Shown here: piece by piece, positions 52,367 to 60,653 of the stretch
How the letters are laid out: each line of letters starts with the position of its first letter
Position numbering within the stretch: position 1 is the first letter of the stretch
Assembly: GCA_964411675.1 (NCBI GenBank)
Contig: CAYPLR010000001.1
Span: forward strand, 54,933-118,932
Direction: 5' to 3'
DNA length: 64,000 nt
DNA from: JAAYBG01 sp964411675
GTDB lineage: Bacteria > Bacillota_I > Bacilli_A > ML615J-28 > CAG-698
Made by a program: the position numbers and the translations under genes
Notes under the pieces: generated by a model
The model's database searches: none
What the model was told of the DNA's origin: nothing
The model's input: only the letters and a program-made list of their open reading frames with translations

Positions 52367-52618
52367 ATGAAAATAGGTGTTGCTGGGACTGTAGAATCGA
52401 ATGACTGCTTGATCACGGTTGAAGAAAGTGATAAGTTAGAGATTATCATTGAAAGCATTGTAATGGAGTTTTTTGGTGAGCAAATCAAGAAAGTGATTGT
52501 TGATACCTTAAAAGAATTGCAAATTAAAACCATGAAAATTACATGTAATGACAAGGGAGCTCTTGATTATACGATTAAATCACGACTAGTGACAGCTATC
52601 AAAAGAATGGAGGGCTAA
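52367..52618 (+). CDS. citD: Citramalate/citrate lyase acyl carrier protein (gamma subunit)
   Basis: An 83-residue carrier that bears the 2'-(5''-triphosphoribosyl)-3'-dephospho-CoA group, through which acetyl is exchanged. The attachment Ser lies in 'GTVESNDCLITV', and 'FGEQIKKVIVDTL' and 'CNDKGALDYTIKSRL' match the CitD family. Since the operon makes mesaconate and no citrate transporter or oxaloacetate decarboxylase is present, the lyase is more likely a citramalate lyase. Family assignment is firm, substrate is inference. Confidence 0.92.
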   Translation: MKIGVAGTVESNDCLITVEESDKLEIIIESIVMEFFGEQIKKVIVDTLKELQIKTMKITCNDKGALDYTIKSRLVTAIKRMEG

Positions 52619-52621
52619 TTC

Positions 52622-53470
52622 ATGAGAAGAAGTTGCCTATTTATTCCAAGCAGTAATCCCGGAATGCTGCAAAGTGCTGATATTTATCACTTTGATGCGG
52701 TAATCTTTGATTTAGAAGATGCGGTTACGATGAGTGAAAAAGAAAGTGCTCGGGAATTATTAAAAAACTTTTTGGCGATTGCCAATTTAAAACAAAAAGA
52801 AATCATGATTCGAATCAATAGCTTGGATAATGACTTAGCTATGGTAGACCTAGAAAATATCGTCAGTGATGAAATTGATACGATTATGCTACCAAAAGCT
52901 CGCGTGAGCGATATTGTTTACTTAGACGATGTATTAACACAAATCGAAAAAAAGAAACATTTGAAAAAGAAAATCAACATTGTTCCGATTATTGAATTAG
53001 CGAGTTCTTTATTAGAAGTAGAAAAAATTGCTGAAGAAAATCGTGTCGATGGAATCTTACTGGGAGCAGAAGACTTAACTAGTGATATGGAAGTAAGTCG
53101 TACCGAAGAAGGAACGGAAATATTTTATCCGCGGGCAAGAATTGCGATGGTTTGTAAGGCATTTAAAATCGATGCGATTGATACTCCTTATACCAATGTG
53201 AATAGTCTTGAGGGCCTTGAGAAGGACTCACTACTAGCTAAGGGATTGGGGTTTAATGCGAAAGCATGTATCCATCCCAATCAAATTGATACCATCAATC
53301 AAATCTTTTCTCCTACGAAACAAGAGATTTTGAAAGCACAAAAAATTATTGCAGCTTATGAGCAAGAAAAAAAAGGTGCCTTTAGTCTAGATGGAAAAAT
53401 GATCGATAAACCCATTATTGAACGAAGCATGAAAATAATAGCAAAAGCAAAAAAATTCGGTTTGTTATAG
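52622..53470 (+). CDS. citE: Citramalate/citrate lyase beta subunit
   Basis: A 282-residue TIM-barrel lyase subunit that cleaves the citramalyl (or citryl) thioester on CitD into pyruvate (or oxaloacetate) and acetyl carrier. Motifs: 'RRSCLFIPSSNPGML', 'VIFDLEDAV', 'IMIRINSLD', 'IMLPKA', 'VPIIELASSL', 'LLGAEDLTSDM' and 'GFNAKACIHPNQI'. Begins 3 bases after citD with a GGAGGGC site. Confidence 0.94.
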   Translation: MRRSCLFIPSSNPGMLQSADIYHFDAVIFDLEDAVTMSEKESARELLKNFLAIANLKQKEIMIRINSLDNDLAMVDLENIVSDEIDTIMLPKARVSDIVYLDDVLTQIEKKKHLKKKINIVPIIELASSLLEVEKIAEENRVDGILLGAEDLTSDMEVSRTEEGTEIFYPRARIAMVCKAFKIDAIDTPYTNVNSLEGLEKDSLLAKGLGFNAKACIHPNQIDTINQIFSPTKQEILKAQKIIAAYEQEKKGAFSLDGKMIDKPIIERSMKIIAKAKKFGLL

Positions 53471-53480
53471 GAGGAAAATA

Positions 53481-54986
53481 ATGAAAAATTCCTTGGGACG
53501 TTTTGTTAGCGAAGGATTTCGTCCATTTACTACGTCCAATGCTTATACAAATAAAGAAAGAATCAAGATTGCTGAAAAGAAAACGACTAATGTTAATAAG
53601 GTGATACCATCCTTAAGCGAAGTGTTTGATCAATTAGCCATTACTGATGGAATGACCTTATCCTTTCACCATCATTTACGAGATGGAGACCGAGTTTTAA
53701 ACTTAGTTGCTGCTGAGATTAAAAGAAGAAACTTAAAGAACATGGTTTTAGCACCTAGTTCCATATTTCCTTGTCATAGCAGTTTAGTCGAATTAATTGA
53801 AAATAAAAATGTAGTTCAGATTTATACAAATTATGTTAATGGACCGGTAGCAGATGCCATATCACAAGGGAAACTAGAAAAGCCATTGGTGATGATGACT
53901 CATGGGGGGCGTCCTCAAGCCATTGAATCTGGATATTTAAAGATTGATGTTGCTTTTATCGCCTGTCCTACTGCAGATAGGGAAGGAAATGGCAACGGCT
54001 TTGAAGGAGCAAATGCTTGTGGATCATTAGGATACGCAATTAGTGATATGCTTTATGCCAACAAAAAAGTGGTGATTACCGATCATCTAGTTTCTAAAGT
54101 GTTAGAACGTGAGATTAAAAGTGAATATATCGATTATGTTCTTTCCGTTGATTCGATTGGCGACGCTCAAAAAATTGTTTCTGGTACAACCAAGATTACC
54201 AAAGATCCAGTTGGTCTCATGATTGCCAAGGAAGCAGCGCACTTTTTAGATCTTGCTGGCACGATTAAGAATGGCTTTTCCATGCAAACAGGAGCAGGAG
54301 GAACTTCGCTTGCTGTTGCTCATTATGTAAAGGAAATTATGATAAAAAATAACATCAAAGCGTCCTTTGCTAGTGGAGGAATTACTGGATATTTTACCAG
54401 CATGCTAGAGGAAGGACTAGTAGATCAATTATTTGATGTACAAAGTTTTGATTTAGAAGCGGTCAAATCGATTGGAAAAAATAAAAATCACATCGCCATT
54501 AGCGCTTCCCAATATGCTAACCCTTATGATGATAATATTGTAAACAAACTAGATTTTGTCATTCTTGGAGCTACAGAAGTCGATCTTAATTTCAATGTCA
54601 ATGTCACGACTTCCTCACTAGGAAATATTATTGGAGGCTCTGGGGGACATGCGGATACTGCTCATGGTGCAAAACTAACTATGATTGTAACACCCCTAAT
54701 TAAATCAAGGATTCCCATTGTGAAAGAAAAAGTGACAACCATCACCACTCCTGGTAGTGATGTAGATGTCATTGTGACAGAAAGAGGAATTGCGATTAAT
54801 CCATTGCGTCAAGATTTAATTAATAAAATGAAATCAACGAATATGGATATTGTACCAATAGAAGAATTATTACAAAGGGCTCATCGGATTACAGGTGTCC
54901 CTGCTAATATCCAATTTTCAAAGGATATTGTTGGAGTAGTTATGTATCGCGACGGAACGATTATCGATACGATATATCGAAAATAG
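53481..54986 (+). CDS. citF: Citramalate/citrate lyase alpha subunit
   Basis: A 501-residue CoA-transferase-fold subunit that moves the acetyl carrier from acetate to the incoming substrate. Typical segments: 'FVSEGFRPFTTSNAY'-like start, 'GMTLSFHHHLRDGD', 'PLVMMTHGGRPQAIESG', 'CPTADREGNGNG', 'SMQTGAGGTSLAV', 'GSGGHADTAHGAKLTMIV' and 'VIVTERGIAINP'. Follows citE by 10 bases with TAGGAGGAAAA. The order D-E-F is standard. Confidence 0.95.
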   Translation: MKNSLGRFVSEGFRPFTTSNAYTNKERIKIAEKKTTNVNKVIPSLSEVFDQLAITDGMTLSFHHHLRDGDRVLNLVAAEIKRRNLKNMVLAPSSIFPCHSSLVELIENKNVVQIYTNYVNGPVADAISQGKLEKPLVMMTHGGRPQAIESGYLKIDVAFIACPTADREGNGNGFEGANACGSLGYAISDMLYANKKVVITDHLVSKVLEREIKSEYIDYVLSVDSIGDAQKIVSGTTKITKDPVGLMIAKEAAHFLDLAGTIKNGFSMQTGAGGTSLAVAHYVKEIMIKNNIKASFASGGITGYFTSMLEEGLVDQLFDVQSFDLEAVKSIGKNKNHIAISASQYANPYDDNIVNKLDFVILGATEVDLNFNVNVTTSSLGNIIGGSGGHADTAHGAKLTMIVTPLIKSRIPIVKEKVTTITTPGSDVDVIVTERGIAINPLRQDLINKMKSTNMDIVPIEELLQRAHRITGVPANIQFSKDIVGVVMYRDGTIIDTIYRK

Positions 54987-54997
54987 AGGAGGCTGGG

Positions 54998-55978
54998 ATG
55001 AATTTTCTCGTAAAAGAGGCCATATTGCCACAAGAAAAGAATAGAATTATTACCTTTTTAAAAACATTTGGTTTGGATTATGAAAAGAATAACAATCTTA
55101 GTCTTTATATTGAACAAGATGAGGAAATCATCGCCACTGTTTCTGTTGCTGATTATATTATTAAAGATCTTGCGATTGCCAAACAGTTTCAAGAGATGAA
55201 CCTTGCTAACCTTTTACTATCCCATTGCTTTCAAAAATTAGCAGCGAAGAATATCGTCTATTATCAAGTTTATACAAAACCAGAACATAAAAAAATGTTC
55301 CTAGATCTCAATTTTTCAGAAATCATTACCGTTAATCATACTTGTTTACTAGAAACAAAGAATTTTCCCATTCAAAGTGTATTATCAAAGATAAAAGAGA
55401 ACTATCATATTCATACTAAGGATAATGGTGTAATTGTAGTAAATGCCAATCCATTTACCAATGGACATTTGTATTTAATCGAACAAGCAGCGAAAAAGCA
55501 TGAAAAGCTCCTTGTCTTTGTTTTAGAAGAAGATCGCTCTACTTTTCGATTTTCAGAGCGTTTCTTATTGGTGCAGCAAGGGACAGTACACTTAGAGAAT
55601 GTAGTTGTCATTCCAAGCACCAAATACATGATTTCTTCGCTTACATTCCCTACTTACTTTTTAAAAGAAGATGTAGATAAAGTAACCGAACAAGCCTTGG
55701 TTGATGCCCAAATCTTTACTCGATATTTTATGCCAATTTTCAATATTTCGAAACGCTATGTAGGTAGTGAAACCGATCCTGTAACCGCAAAATACAATTT
55801 TGCCTTAAAACAGGTTTTAGGAAATCGCCTAGAAGAAATCAAGCGAAAAGAAATCGGCAACCAGCCAATCAGTGCTAGTTTGGTAAGAAAATATCTTGAA
55901 ACGAAAGAATTTGAAAAAATTGCCCCTTTGGTACCAAAAACAACACTTGCATATTTAAAGGAGAGAAATCATGAATGA
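54998..55978 (+). CDS. citC: [Citrate/citramalate lyase] ligase (acetate:SH-lyase ligase)
   Basis: A 326-residue enzyme that acetylates the lyase carrier with acetate and ATP, switching the lyase on. The N-terminal 120 residues have a GNAT-like shape ('DLAIAKQFQEMNLANLLL'), and the C-terminal part is a nucleotidyltransferase with 'NANPFTNGHLYLIEQA' (HxGH-type) and 'ISASLVRKYL'. Stop TGA; its end overlaps the next gene by 8 bases. Start ATG follows GAGGAGGCTGG. Confidence 0.92.
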   Translation: MNFLVKEAILPQEKNRIITFLKTFGLDYEKNNNLSLYIEQDEEIIATVSVADYIIKDLAIAKQFQEMNLANLLLSHCFQKLAAKNIVYYQVYTKPEHKKMFLDLNFSEIITVNHTCLLETKNFPIQSVLSKIKENYHIHTKDNGVIVVNANPFTNGHLYLIEQAAKKHEKLLVFVLEEDRSTFRFSERFLLVQQGTVHLENVVVIPSTKYMISSLTFPTYFLKEDVDKVTEQALVDAQIFTRYFMPIFNISKRYVGSETDPVTAKYNFALKQVLGNRLEEIKRKEIGNQPISASLVRKYLETKEFEKIAPLVPKTTLAYLKERNHE

Positions 55979-57245
55979 TATCTTAGCTGCACGAGAACGG
56001 GAAATTCAAAATCTGCAAAAAGTAATGAAAGAAGACAATATCTATCTTACTCTCAAGGCAAATGTTCCTGGAGAAGTGAAGCGAACAAATATCAGCGCTT
56101 TTCTAATTAAACTTGCTAGACAAAGGATTTATCATACTTTTCACGTAACAAGCGAAGAATTCTTTGATGATTTTGATGGTTTTTATTATATTTTTGAAAT
56201 TGAAGAAAAAAGTCGACTTGAGGTGAAACTACAAACCGTTGCAATTGAAGAAGAAGATGCAATCGGTCGATACATTGATATTGATGTATTTCAAAATGAA
56301 ACAAAGAGCTTAAGTCGAGGTGATTTAAATATTAAATCACGGAAATGCTTTATTTGTGATAACAATCCATACATCTGCATTCGAAATCAAGCTCACACCT
56401 TGGAAGAAATCAAAAATAAGATATACAATGATGTCATCGATTTTCTAGAAAGTAAAGTAACCAAGATTATTTCAGAATCTATCTTTTTAGAATTAAGCTT
56501 AGATCCGAAATTTGGAATGGTCACAGCAAAATCACAAGGTTCTCATAGTGATATGAATTATGAGCTAATGAAACGTTCGATTGGGATTATTACTCCTTAT
56601 TTAGCGCTAATGGCGGTTAGTGGCTTCTGTAATAGCTTAGAAAAGATTCCAGCTATTATTAAAGATATTGGAATAAAAGCAGAAAATATGATGCTTCAAG
56701 CAACAGAAAACATCAATACGTATAAAGGATTAATTTTTTCTTTAGGCTATACTGCGAGTGCATTTGGATATTTATTGAAGAATAATTTAGGTTTTTCTAA
56801 ACTCTATGATATTGTAGCTGTATTAGGGAAAAATTTATATCAAGAACTAGAAAGTAGTGAAGAAACTTTTGGCTTACAGGCTTATCGTCAATATGGTTTT
56901 ATGGGGGCTCGTGGTGAAATTATCAAAGGACTTCCAACCATTCAAGAAGCCATCAAGGTTCTTGAAGAATACCAAGAATTTTCTGATCGAGCCTTAACTA
57001 TGGCTTTAATTAGAATTATTAGCTTGAGTGAAGACACTGTGTTATTGAAACGAGCAGGTAGTCTAGAACGATATGAATATTTTAAACAAAAAGTAAGTAG
57101 TATTAAACAATATGATAAAAACCAAATCAATCAAATTACTCAAGAATGTATGAAAGAAAATATCAGTTTTGGGGGATCGAGTGATTTATTGGCAGTTTTA
57201 ATATTTATTACAAAAATGAAGAAAGAGTTTTTCTATGAGAAATAA
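55971..57245 (+). CDS. citXG: CitX-CitG fusion: lyase prosthetic-group transferase/synthase
   Basis: A 424-residue two-domain protein. Residues 1 to about 160 resemble CitX ('ILAAREREIQNLQ', 'FHVTSEEFFDDFDGFYYI', 'GRYIDIDVF', 'KCFICDNNPYICIRNQAHT'), which attaches the dephospho-CoA-derived group to apo-CitD. Residues about 165-424 resemble CitG, the triphosphoribosyl-dephospho-CoA synthase ('LDPKFGMVTAKSQGSHSDMNY', 'GLQAYRQYGFMGARGEI', 'GSLERYEYFKQ', 'FGGSSDLLAVLIFI'). The fusion supplies both steps of maturation. It overlaps citC by 8 bases and murI by 11. Confidence 0.93.
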   Translation: MNDILAAREREIQNLQKVMKEDNIYLTLKANVPGEVKRTNISAFLIKLARQRIYHTFHVTSEEFFDDFDGFYYIFEIEEKSRLEVKLQTVAIEEEDAIGRYIDIDVFQNETKSLSRGDLNIKSRKCFICDNNPYICIRNQAHTLEEIKNKIYNDVIDFLESKVTKIISESIFLELSLDPKFGMVTAKSQGSHSDMNYELMKRSIGIITPYLALMAVSGFCNSLEKIPAIIKDIGIKAENMMLQATENINTYKGLIFSLGYTASAFGYLLKNNLGFSKLYDIVAVLGKNLYQELESSEETFGLQAYRQYGFMGARGEIIKGLPTIQEAIKVLEEYQEFSDRALTMALIRIISLSEDTVLLKRAGSLERYEYFKQKVSSIKQYDKNQINQITQECMKENISFGGSSDLLAVLIFITKMKKEFFYEK

Positions 57246-58032
57246 TAAACCAATAGGTGTTTTTGATTCAGGAATCGGAGGAATTACAGTATTATCAAAA
57301 CTAGCAGAAGTGTTTCCCTGCGAAGATTTCATTTATGTTGGTGATACTTTAAATTGCCCCTATGGAGTGAAAAGTCCAAAGGAGATTGCAAATTTAGTTA
57401 CGAGAGTTGTTCGTTACTTATTGTCACAAGATGTAAAAGCCATTGTGATTGCTTGTAATACAGCAACAGCAAATAGTGCTCATTTAAAAGAGTTTGTTAA
57501 GATTCCTGTTATTGGTGTGATTGAACCAACAGCAAAATATGCGCTTAAAGCAAGTCGTAATAAAAATATTGCTGTTCTAGCAACCAATGCCACAATTGAT
57601 TCAAAGTCATATCATAAACTGATTGATAAAAGAAGAATTTTAAAGCGTGGTAAAAAATATTTTGTGAAGTGCAGTGAGTTTGTGACAGCAATTGAAGATA
57701 AGCAATTTGCGAATGACTATTCTTTTAAATTAGTAAAAGATAAATTAGAGTTCTTATCCAATAAGAATATTGATACAGTTGTATTAGGATGCACTCATTT
57801 TGGATTGTACACTCCAGAAATTTCAAGAGTTCTTCCTCAAGCAAAATTAGTTGATTGTGGCGGACCTACTAGCCAGTTTTTAAAGAAAATTATGAAAAAA
57901 GAAGGATTGATGGCTGATGATTTCCGTACAGGAACGATTCGAATTGCAACTACAGGAGATCCGAAACAAATGGAGAAACAAATTGACTGGTTTGATAAAG
58001 AGTATCAAGGAATATTTAAAGTAACCCTATAG
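57235..58032 (+). CDS. murI: Glutamate racemase
   Basis: A 265-residue cofactor-independent racemase interconverting L- and D-glutamate. Both catalytic Cys are present: C74 in 'IACNTATAN' and C186 in 'LGCTHFGLY'; 'IGVFDSGIGG' and 'GDTLNCPYG' bind substrate. It overlaps citXG by 11 bases, so it is translated with the glutamate-fermentation genes. It may make D-glutamate for peptidoglycan, or return D-glutamate to the L form for the mutase; position favours at least a share of the latter. A degenerate paralogue lies at 59826. Confidence 0.95.
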   Translation: MRNNKPIGVFDSGIGGITVLSKLAEVFPCEDFIYVGDTLNCPYGVKSPKEIANLVTRVVRYLLSQDVKAIVIACNTATANSAHLKEFVKIPVIGVIEPTAKYALKASRNKNIAVLATNATIDSKSYHKLIDKRRILKRGKKYFVKCSEFVTAIEDKQFANDYSFKLVKDKLEFLSNKNIDTVVLGCTHFGLYTPEISRVLPQAKLVDCGGPTSQFLKKIMKKEGLMADDFRTGTIRIATTGDPKQMEKQIDWFDKEYQGIFKVTL

Positions 58033-58053
58033 CCAAAGTTAATTTGGCTTTTT
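58031..58053 (+). terminator. Terminator of the glutamate-fermentation operon
   Basis: Stem AGCCAAA (58031-58037) / TTTGGCT (58043-58049) plus T-run; overlaps the murI stop codon. Confidence 0.8.
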
Positions 58054-58056
58054 ATT

Positions 58057-58178
58057 ATGTCTAAAAGGAAGCGCATATCTGTGATACCATCAAAGTAATC
58101 ATTATTTGTGCAATTAGTTTTGGCTTTGTTGCTTTCGAAATGTTACAAACAAAAAAAGTTGAAAATGAATACATATAA
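58057..58178 (+). pseudogene. Possible frameshifted remnant of a small membrane protein
   Basis: An ATG at 58057 opens 'MSKRKRISVIPSK' and stops; in another frame the same stretch continues 'DTIKVIIICAISFGFVAFEM' and then a charged end to TAA at 58176-58178. Joined by one frameshift, the two would form a basic start, one membrane helix and a short tail of about 38 residues. No ribosome site is clear, so this may be chance. Confidence 0.25.
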
Positions 58179-58206
58179 AAAAAGATTTGGATGTCCAAAT
58201 CTTTTT
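58179..58206 (-). terminator. Terminator of the hydratase (mesaconase) operon
   Basis: Stem AAAAAGATTTGGA (58179-58191) / TCCAAATCTTTTT (58194-58206) downstream of the beta subunit on the minus strand. Confidence 0.8.
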
Positions 58207-58762
58207 ATTTTATTTGATATTGTGAAATTCCTGCTTCTAAGAGATCATTACCATAAGAATCATAGGTAACAACAGCAAAGAAATCAACGACTTCTAATTT
58301 ATAAATGGCTTCTGCACCTAGTTCAGGGTAAGCTATTAGTTCACATTTCTTGATGCTATCAGCGGTTAGTGCTGCAGTACCTCCTACAGCAGATAGATAT
58401 AATCCTTGATATTGGACTAAAGCTTCTTTAATTGCTTGGCTTCGAGGACCTTTACCAATGGAAATTAGTGAACCTTGAGCTAAAAGAGAAGGAGTGTAAG
58501 GATCCATACGATAACTAGAAGTTGGACCAGCAGAGCCAATGGGTTTTCCAGGCTTTGCTGGAGTAGGACCTACATAGTATAAGATACTATTCTTTACGTC
58601 AAAAGGAAGAGGTTTGTTTTCCTCGATTAAAGCAACCAGTTTTTTGTGGGCTGCGTCACGACCCGTATAAATCGTCCCCGTGATGGCTAAGATATCGCCA
58701 GCACGAAGCGTTTTAATCATGTCTTTGGTAATTGGAGTAGTGATTTTTTTTATATTAGTCAT
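58205..58762 (-). CDS. fumB: Class I fumarase-type hydratase, beta subunit (probable mesaconase)
   Basis: A 185-residue C-terminal-type subunit of two-part class I (Fe-S) hydratases, with 'LRAGDILAITGTIYTGRDAAHKK', 'ILYYVGPTPAKPGKPIGSAGPTSSYRMD' and 'LSAVGGTAAL'. In Clostridium tetanomorphum the enzyme that hydrates mesaconate to (S)-citramalate is of this two-subunit type. Since the operon facing it produces mesaconate and consumes citramalate, mesaconase is the likely activity; fumarase or L-tartrate dehydratase remain alternatives. Eight bases after the alpha subunit. Confidence 0.88.
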   Translation of the reverse strand: MTNIKKITTPITKDMIKTLRAGDILAITGTIYTGRDAAHKKLVALIEENKPLPFDVKNSILYYVGPTPAKPGKPIGSAGPTSSYRMDPYTPSLLAQGSLISIGKGPRSQAIKEALVQYQGLYLSAVGGTAALTADSIKKCELIAYPELGAEAIYKLEVVDFFAVVTYDSYGNDLLEAGISQYQIK

Positions 58763-58770
58763 AATTCCTC

Positions 58771-59610
58771 CTATAAAATAATCGATTTATGACGGGCAGC
58801 ATGGCACTGGATATTGATGGCAACAGGTAGGCTTGCAATATGACAAGGATAGGTGTTGATTTTAACCGCTAAAGCAGTCGTGCGACCCCCAAATCCCATC
58901 GGACCTACACCAAGACGATTGATTTCTTCTAATAACTCTTTTTCTAATTTTGCTACGATTTCATCACTGCTTTGGTCTTTTAAATCACGCATTAGGGCTT
59001 CTTTTGCTAATAAAGCTGCTTTTTCAAGATTACCACCGATTCCTAAACCGACAATTATGGGTGGGCAGGGTTTTCCTCCTGCTTCAAAGATGGTGTCAAG
59101 AACGAGTTTTTTCACTCCTTCGATTCCATCAGCAGGGATTAACATCTTCACAAGGCTTACATTCTCACTACCTCCCCCTTTCGGAGCTACAGTGATTTTC
59201 AAATGATCGCCCACCACAATCTTTGTATGAATGATGGCTGGGGTATTATCAAGGGTATTAACACGATGAAAGGGATGGATAACAACAGATTTTCGTAAAT
59301 ATCCATCAATATAAGCATTTCTTACCCCTTCATTGATGGCTTGATAAATGTCACCCTCGAAATGAACGTTATTTCCAATTTCTAAAAATACAACCGTAAC
59401 ACCTGTGTCTTGGCACATAGGCATTTTTTCATTTCGGGCTAAGATATCATTCTCAATAATCTTATCGATTACTATTTTTCCTAAGGTGCTTTCTTCTTTT
59501 TCTCGATAGGATTTTAAGCTATCTAAAATCTCTTCATTGATATTATAGCAGGCATCTATCGCTAAACGATAGACTGCACTAGTTACTTCTTTCAAATCTA
59601 AATGTCTCAT
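58771..59610 (-). CDS. fumA: Class I fumarase-type hydratase, alpha subunit (probable mesaconase)
   Basis: A 279-residue subunit carrying the substrate-activating [4Fe-4S] cluster. The three Cys ligands are C66 ('PMCQDTG'), C182 ('GKPCPP') and C269 ('IQCHAARH'). 'APKGGGSENVS' and 'VGPMGFGGRTTALAV' are family hallmarks. It completes the methylaspartate route between the ammonia-lyase and the lyase. Transcribed toward the glm-cit-murI operon from its own promoter; GGAGGTTATTT precedes the ATG. The enzyme should be oxygen-labile, in keeping with an anaerobe. Confidence 0.9.
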   Translation of the reverse strand: MRHLDLKEVTSAVYRLAIDACYNINEEILDSLKSYREKEESTLGKIVIDKIIENDILARNEKMPMCQDTGVTVVFLEIGNNVHFEGDIYQAINEGVRNAYIDGYLRKSVVIHPFHRVNTLDNTPAIIHTKIVVGDHLKITVAPKGGGSENVSLVKMLIPADGIEGVKKLVLDTIFEAGGKPCPPIIVGLGIGGNLEKAALLAKEALMRDLKDQSSDEIVAKLEKELLEEINRLGVGPMGFGGRTTALAVKINTYPCHIASLPVAINIQCHAARHKSIIL

Positions 59611-59627
59611 AAATAACCTCCACGGAT

Positions 59628-59656
59628 ATTATAACATGAAACAAAAAGTAATTAAA
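59628..59656 (-). promoter_or_regulatory. Promoter of the hydratase operon
   Basis: Minus-strand TATAAT (59628-59633), 17-base spacer, weak TTTAAT (59651-59656). Confidence 0.55.
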
Positions 59657-59776
59657 TATTTAAATTGTAATCATTTTCTAAAGATCGTGTAAAGTTATTA
59701 ATTGAATAAGCAAAAAACGATTAGAAGGCAAAAAAAAGGCTAAAAACAGTAAAGTAAGAGAATAAAAGATTAAATA

Positions 59777-59805
59777 TTGAAAAAAAACTCTAACAATGAT
59801 AAAAT
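59777..59805 (+). promoter_or_regulatory. Promoter of the racemase-like/sirtuin operon
   Basis: TTGAAA (59777-59782), 17 bases, TAAAAT (59800-59805). Confidence 0.65.
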
Positions 59806-59825
59806 AGTATCAGTAGGTGAAGGAT

Positions 59826-60653
59826 ATGAATAAATTAGCAATTGGCATTTTAGACTCAGGATATGAAGGATTGACTCTATTTGAAGAACTAGTTAAAGAG
59901 TATCGTTATGAATCATTTCTTTATATTAATGATATTAATAGCATGCCCTATGAAGGTCAAAAAGTAGAAGATATTCAAAAGTCAGTTCAAAAGAATATTG
60001 ATACTTTACGATTACAAGGTATCAAACTATTGTTAGTCGTGAGTGATATTATTGTAGAGCATTGCCAAGAACTCTTAAATTCTTTAGAAATCCCTGTTAT
60101 TTCTATTGTGAATTCGATTATTGAGTATGTAAATGCTAATTTCGAACAAAAAGACTTAATTCTTTTGATTAAACAGGAAGTGATCAAAGCTAATTTATAC
60201 CAAAAGAATTTCCGCTACAATCATTTATTTAGTATTAATAGTACAGAATTGTCAAAAATTATCCTAAACAAACAGATTAAAACGAGCAATTCTTTCTTTG
60301 CTTGTCGGGATTTATTCAAGAATTACTACAAAAGAAAAGTTGATTTGTTGATTATTAGCGAATCTTATCTCATGAAATTAAAAACAGAATTCGCTGAATA
60401 TCTAGATGTTGAAGTAATGATCTCTTTACTAGATGTATTTAAAATACAAATCGAACGATTTAATGAACTTTTAGAGAAAAAAGGAAGAAGAAAAGCAATC
60501 ATTATCAGTGATTTCAATAAAAAAGAGTTTTATCAACAAGTTTATTGGTTGCAGGAACAATATATATATTGGCAAAGAAGTAAAATACTAATCCCAAAAT
60601 TAGTAGCGAAAAAAAACAAGAATACCAATAGCGAAGTGAATAATAATGAATAG
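59826..60653 (+). CDS. Glutamate racemase-like pseudoenzyme
   Basis: A 275-residue protein that aligns along its whole length with the MurI at 57235: 'IGILDSGYEGLTL' against 'IGVFDSGIGGITV', 'NDINSMPYEG' against 'GDTLNCPYG', 'EIPVISIV' against 'KIPVIGVI', and a matching C-terminal helix. Both catalytic cysteines are gone: Ser73 replaces the first ('VVSDIIVEH') and Glu179 the second ('IISESYL'). It cannot racemise by the known mechanism. It may bind an amino acid or regulate a partner. Its end overlaps a sirtuin gene by 8 bases. ATG 59826 follows AGGTG; a GTG three codons earlier is possible. Confidence 0.8.
   Translation: MNKLAIGILDSGYEGLTLFEELVKEYRYESFLYINDINSMPYEGQKVEDIQKSVQKNIDTLRLQGIKLLLVVSDIIVEHCQELLNSLEIPVISIVNSIIEYVNANFEQKDLILLIKQEVIKANLYQKNFRYNHLFSINSTELSKIILNKQIKTSNSFFACRDLFKNYYKRKVDLLIISESYLMKLKTEFAEYLDVEVMISLLDVFKIQIERFNELLEKKGRRKAIIISDFNKKEFYQQVYWLQEQYIYWQRSKILIPKLVAKKNKNTNSEVNNNE

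Noticed and set aside
52367..57245. Citrate fermentation locus
   Set aside because: The family names fit, but there is no citrate transporter or oxaloacetate decarboxylase, and the same operon makes mesaconate. Citramalate lyase explains all the genes.
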